NCBI GenBank assembly: GCA_000151295.1 | Contig: GG745336.1 | Coordinates: forward strand, 706,281 to 719,175 | Direction of reading: 5' to 3' | DNA length: 12,895 nucleotides | Source: Allomyces macrogynus ATCC 38327 | Taxonomy: Eukaryota > Blastocladiomycota > Blastocladiomycetes > Blastocladiales > Blastocladiaceae | Shown: positions 9,306-12,895 of the stretch, piece by piece | Numbering within the stretch: position 1 is the stretch's first letter | Layout of the letters: the number at the start of each line of letters is the position of its first letter | The notes under the pieces: generated by a model | Database searches by the model: none | Seen by the model: the letters and a program-made list of their open reading frames with translations, nothing else | Told to the model about the DNA's origin: nothing | Translations under genes and position numbers: made by a program

Positions 9306-10301
9306 TCACCCCTCGTCCTCGCTAACCGTCACCACCGCCTCGACCTTGTCTACCTTCTACAGTTCACATCGAAGCCCCTCAGCAAGCGCCGTCTTCTGAT
9401 CCACGCCCGTCGCAATGCTCACCAGCACCGGCAATGCCCGCGCCTCTTGATACTGTCGCGGCGCAAAATTTTTCATGGCCGCGGCGATTTGGCGGACTGC
9501 ACTAGCCACATCGTCAACAGATACGACACGGACCGTGACCCGTGCCGGCCAGCTCTTTTCCATTGTCAGAGTCGGGATCGCATTCCAATTCGCGAACCGG
9601 TCAGCGTGGTACTCCAAATCGAGCACATCGTCGTCGTGGTTCTCGCACGACTTGACGAGGACCTGTTGCAGCGCCGGCGCGCGCGACAACGGCGCCAGCA
9701 GGGTGACAGGGATTGGGGAGACGAGGCTCGTGACACACATCAGTTGCGTGGGCGTGTCGTCCGAGAGGCCGGCAAAGTCAGGGCGCGGCCAGCCCGCTGG
9801 GATAAAATGGTCGCGACAGAACTGCGAGGCTAGAGACGGCGAAATCGAAGCGAGCATAGCAACACCCGCGTCCAGGACCGTCATGGCGGGAAAAGGCGGC
9901 ATTTCAGCGGAGTGACCATGGTCGCAAGAAGTGCGCGCGTGGCTGAATATTGGCCACGAAGCGAGACGTGACGGAGTGCAGGAATTTCGAAAGTCGCCCC
10001 CGCAATAAATTTGGGAGCTCTTGGTCGACGGGTGGGGAGCATGAAGGACAAGGCGATTCAGCATTTTTATTGCAGCAAGTTTAACGTCGTGTCGCAAGGG
10101 ACAAAGCGCTAACATGAGTACTGATATTCTCTCGGTGCCGCTGTCGATCTCGCCGCCAACGACGGAAGGAGCCGGCAACTGGCTGGCTGGAGTGGCGGTG
10201 TGGCGCAGCAGCCAACAGATCGCCGGCACATCCGCCGATTCTGCCGTTGTCTCGCACCGCGTTCGCTCCCTCTGCGCAGCCACCATCGAAACGACTACCA
10301 T
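9306..10301 (-). pseudogene. LRR/C-terminal relic C of the F-box family (5'-truncated)
   Basis: The 3' half matches relic B closely: PPFPAMTVLDAGVAMLASIS, LLAPLSRAPALQQVLVKSC, ARVTVRVVSVDDVASAVRQI and VDQKTALAEGL, by eye about half or more identical. A TAG at 9357-9359 ends the open frame, yet the codons beyond it still match B's tail (KVDKVEAVVTVSEDEG against KVENIVAQVTIGEDEL) and end at TGA 9306-9308, the ancestral stop. Upstream, the LRR part switches frame at a C5/G5 run (9997-10001) into FEIPALRHVSLRG, then returns near 9915-9925, where about 75 residues present in B are missing. These two shifts cancel, so one 314-residue frame from ATG 10301 remains open. Similarity to B starts near 10217; the F-box and acidic parts are absent. 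Best called a pseudogene, but a short product is possible. Confidence 0.72.
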
Positions 10302-10580
10302 ATCAAGATAACATGATCAAGCACACACACACCGGTCCAATCCATTCCTATGCACAAAGATAAACGAGCAACAGCTGGCTAACCAACGGAACCAAAAAGA
10401 TAATCGAAACACGCAAGAAACCACCGAAGTCTACCGCGAACCCCGCGTACGCACGCACGCACGCACGCAAGAATGCACGCGCTGCGCGTGGGGAACCAAG
10501 CGGCATGCACTCCCAACGCCACCCACCTACTTTGCCACCCACCTACCTCGCAACCGACCGCAACCACAACGGCGACCCAG
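10302..10580. other. Spacer between RRP5 stop and relic C
   Basis: Contains the 3' flank of RRP5. It has a short (AC)n run near 10322-10333 and the (ACGC)5 microsatellite listed separately. No gene or terminator-like structure recognised. Confidence 0.5.
10449..10468. repeat. (ACGC)5 microsatellite
   Basis: Five exact ACGC units, followed by less regular copies of the same words. It lies in the 3' flank of RRP5. Confidence 0.9.
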
Positions 10581-12895
10581 TCATGCCGCCTGCTTGTTGA
10601 GCATCTCAACATACTCGACCGCGCGCTGCTTGACGTAGGCGACGCGCTGCTCGTTGCCAAACTTCTTTTCAAACTCGAGGTACTTCTTGAAAAAGAACTT
10701 GATCTTCTTGGCCGAGAACTTGAGCGTGATGATGCGGTCAAACAGCCGCCGCGCCGCATCAAACTCGCGCGCCTTGATCTCCATGTCGAGGTAGACCGAC
10801 CACAAGTCGACGCGCTTCGGGTAGTTGGCCAGAACACCTTCGAGAATCGTGCGCCCGCGCTCCACGTCGCCGACCTTGAACTCGAGCAGCGCCATTTGCG
10901 TGATTGTGTGGATGTGGTGCGCCTTGGGCAAGTGCTTGAGCGCGCGCGGCAGCAGTGTGCGTGCCTGGTCGGCCTGGTCGCGCTCAAACTGGAACTGCGC
11001 GTACCGGATCCACACGGCCGGCACGTCCTTGAACTTAGCCGTCATGTCCTCGTACAGGTCGCGTGCACGGTCGTGCTGGCCCGACCGCGTGAAGATATCG
11101 ACCAGGTGCTGGTGCACGGTCTGCGGGTCATTGTACTGCACGGCGCGCTGGAAGAGCGCATCGAGCGAAGCCTTGTCGCCGTACTGGTTCTCGAGATTGA
11201 GCCACGCGACCCACACGTTGAGCTTCTCCTGCTCTTCGCGGTAGTGAATCGTCTGGATCGCGCGCTCGGCGACGGCACGCGCCTTGTTCACGTCGGCGAG
11301 CTTGAGCTGGAAGGCCATGTACTTGATCCACAAAAACGACGAATTGGGCGACCCGACGAGTAACCGCTCGTAGTCGGTGGCCAGCTGCGGCTCGTTGAGC
11401 AGCGTCGCTTGTCGCTCGGCAATCTTCTTCTCGTGCTCCTCCTTTTCCTTTTTCTTGTCACGCTTGGCCTTGTTCTTGGAACTGGCGCCCGCAGCCTTGC
11501 TGTCGCCATCCACGTCCATGGCGTCGGCGCTCGCGCCGGCACCATCCTCGCCGTCGTCTGAATCGTCGCCGCTTAGTTCGTCGTCGGACAAGGACGTCGA
11601 CCAGCTGAACCCATTGAGCCCGCCGAGCACCGACTTGTCGGACGCCGACGTCTTGCCGGCGGCCTCGTCGTCGGAATCATCGTCGTCGTCATCCTCGCCG
11701 TCGGTCCCCGACTTCAGCCGCAGGGACTTGACACCGGCCGTCGCCTCGTCATCACCACTGTCGACCTCGTCGTCGTCCGAATCCACGTCCATGTCCGCGA
11801 GCGCATCCTCGTCATCATCCGAGTCCTCGTCCTCGGAACTCGACACTTCGACCTTGGCGCGCGGCTTGCGCGTGAGCTCGATGCGGTTGTTGTCGAGCGA
11901 GAGCACGCGGCACTGCACCTTGTCGCCGACTTTGACGAGTTTCTGCCAGTCCTTGACAAACTCGGCTGAGAGCTCGGCAATCTTGACACGGCCCGTGACC
12001 GTCGGCGACAGCGCGACAAACACGCCGGCCTTGTCCTTGACATTGTAGACGTACCCTTCCAAGTCCATGTCAACGCGCAGGTCGTCGATCGCCGAGACGG
12101 GCTTGGTCGCGAGCGCATCGTAGTCGAACGACTTGAGCAGCTTCTCCGACTTGAGCTCGCGCTTCTTCTTGCCCTTGGACTCGTCGGCGGCCGACGTTGA
12201 TGCCGGATCGACCGACTCGGGCTCGGCCGCCGCCTTCTTATCGCCCTTCTTGCTCTTGGGCTCGGCCAAAAACGACGCGCGCATCTTCTTCTCGTCCTCG
12301 TTCGCATACAAGATGCGGCACTTGACGGGCTGTCCCTTCTTGTATTCGCCCGTCGACGTTAAGAACTCGTAGGACATTTCGGAAATCGGCACAAACGCGC
12401 GCACGTGCTGGTAAAACTGCACGACTACGCCCGAGTCCAAGACATTCACGATCGTGCCGTGCCCGAAATCGCCCACGTGGTCGCGCCTATAGCTGTCGAT
12501 CACGCCCGCGTCCGAATTGACCAGCGTCTTCTTGGCCGTCAGTGTAAACTTGGGCCCGTCCTTGGCGAGCACGCGGAATTTGTGCTTCGACCCGACGGGG
12601 AACCGTTTCGCCGGGTTCGACAGCGTGATGTCCGATACGTGCAGCGAAGGAACGAGACCGCGGTAGGAGTCGTGCGGCGCGACCAGCTGCACCATCATCC
12701 CGTGCGCCGTGTGCGACTCGATCTCGCCCTTGACCACGTCGCCGACGGCGAGCGGCAGTGGTGGGCCGCCCGTCGGCCGCGTCGGTCGCCGGATCGAATG
12801 GCCACGACGACGGTGCCGGCGCAAACGTGCATTTCGCGACGGATTCAAACGACGCCGGGGGACGGGAATCGCACGAGTCGTAACCCGTGCCCGGC
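10581..12895 (-). CDS. RRP5: RRP5 (PDCD11-type) rRNA processing protein, C-terminal part
   Basis: RRP5 is a nucleolar RNA-binding protein needed for early pre-rRNA cleavages for both ribosomal subunits. The visible 755 or so codons end at TGA 10581-10583 with no intron. Counting from codon 1 at 12848: S1 domains at about 35-110 (VVKGEIESHTAHGMMVQL, RGLVPSLHVSD), 125-193 (FGHGTIVNVLDSGVVVQF, RAFVPISEMS) and 255-330 (LEGYVYNVKDKAGVFVAL). Then come an acidic Asp/Ser linker (331-450) containing GFSW, a Lys/Glu-rich basic stretch (455-480), and HAT half-TPR repeats to the end (FLWIKYMAFQL, NVWVAWLNLENQYG, AVWIRYAQFQFE, VDLWSVYLDMEIKA). This is the canonical order of the C-terminal half of the family, which is about 1,700-1,900 residues in full, so the N-terminal S1 repeats lie beyond the window. 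Codons before about position 33 (12750-12895) are uncertain: two frames are open there. Confidence 0.96.
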   Translation of the reverse strand, partial: RARVTTRAIPVPRRRLNPSRNARLRRHRRRGHSIRRPTRPTGGPPLPLAVGDVVKGEIESHTAHGMMVQLVAPHDSYRGLVPSLHVSDITLSNPAKRFPVGSKHKFRVLAKDGPKFTLTAKKTLVNSDAGVIDSYRRDHVGDFGHGTIVNVLDSGVVVQFYQHVRAFVPISEMSYEFLTSTGEYKKGQPVKCRILYANEDEKKMRASFLAEPKSKKGDKKAAAEPESVDPASTSAADESKGKKKRELKSEKLLKSFDYDALATKPVSAIDDLRVDMDLEGYVYNVKDKAGVFVALSPTVTGRVKIAELSAEFVKDWQKLVKVGDKVQCRVLSLDNNRIELTRKPRAKVEVSSSEDEDSDDDEDALADMDVDSDDDEVDSGDDEATAGVKSLRLKSGTDGEDDDDDDSDDEAAGKTSASDKSVLGGLNGFSWSTSLSDDELSGDDSDDGEDGAGASADAMDVDGDSKAAGASSKNKAKRDKKKEKEEHEKKIAERQATLLNEPQLATDYERLLVGSPNSSFLWIKYMAFQLKLADVNKARAVAERAIQTIHYREEQEKLNVWVAWLNLENQYGDKASLDALFQRAVQYNDPQTVHQHLVDIFTRSGQHDRARDLYEDMTAKFKDVPAVWIRYAQFQFERDQADQARTLLPRALKHLPKAHHIHTITQMALLEFKVGDVERGRTILEGVLANYPKRVDLWSVYLDMEIKAREFDAARRLFDRIITLKFSAKKIKFFFKKYLEFEKKFGNEQRVAYVKQRAVEYVEMLNKQAA

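Noticed and set aside
9204..9833. 209-residue plus-strand open frame
   Set aside because: Antisense shadow of relic C, whose minus-strand reading matches relic B.
10473..11363. 296-residue plus-strand open frame
   Set aside because: It is antisense to the HAT repeats of RRP5 and is open only because of GC-rich codon bias.

Overview
The window comes from a GC-rich eukaryotic nuclear genome, most likely an early-diverging (blastocladiomycete- or chytrid-like) fungus. The evidence is a nucleolar RRP5 gene, an RCC1-type gene, and short GT-AG introns of about 62-87 nt with CTGAC, CTCA(C/T) or CTGAT branch-like motifs. No prokaryotic operon signals, tRNA, rRNA, CRISPR array or complete transposon was seen. 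The lineage is an inference from gene style, not a database result.

Layout, left to right. Positions 10-583 (minus) hold a broken leucine-rich-repeat-like fragment. It abuts, head to head, a plus-strand fragment of a COQ8/ADCK (UbiB) kinase-like gene at 593-1518, which lacks both ends and carries a defective KxGQ motif and a defective intron. After about 480 bases with no recognised gene comes an RCC1-like gene (2003-3225, minus; three exons, 5' end tentative). Next is a complete six-exon MacB/LolD-type ABC ATPase gene (3434-4665, minus) encoding 290 residues. From about 5090 to 10301 the minus strand holds three related F-box/LRR-type relics, here called A, B and C. A keeps the F-box half. 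B spans the whole architecture and carries a perfect (GAC)44 tract coding for 44 aspartates. C keeps only the LRR and C-terminal part. Each is interrupted by frameshifts, B and C also by nonsense codons, and A and C by truncation. The right end (10581-12895, minus) is the C-terminal part of RRP5, with three S1 domains, an acidic linker and HAT repeats. It runs off the window.

How they relate. RRP5 (ribosome biogenesis), the ABC ATPase and the RCC1-like gene read cleanly once introns are removed. That argues the base quality is good and the lesions in A, B, C and the COQ8 fragment are genuine decay, although draft-assembly error at homopolymers and simple repeats cannot be excluded. The genes do not form a pathway. 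The striking theme is a lineage-type F-box/LRR family being duplicated and degraded between housekeeping genes. No convincing new molecular system was found. The best candidates for a second look are the acidic repeat expansion in relic B, the unannotated conserved C-terminal domain of the F-box family, and the damaged COQ8 fragment.
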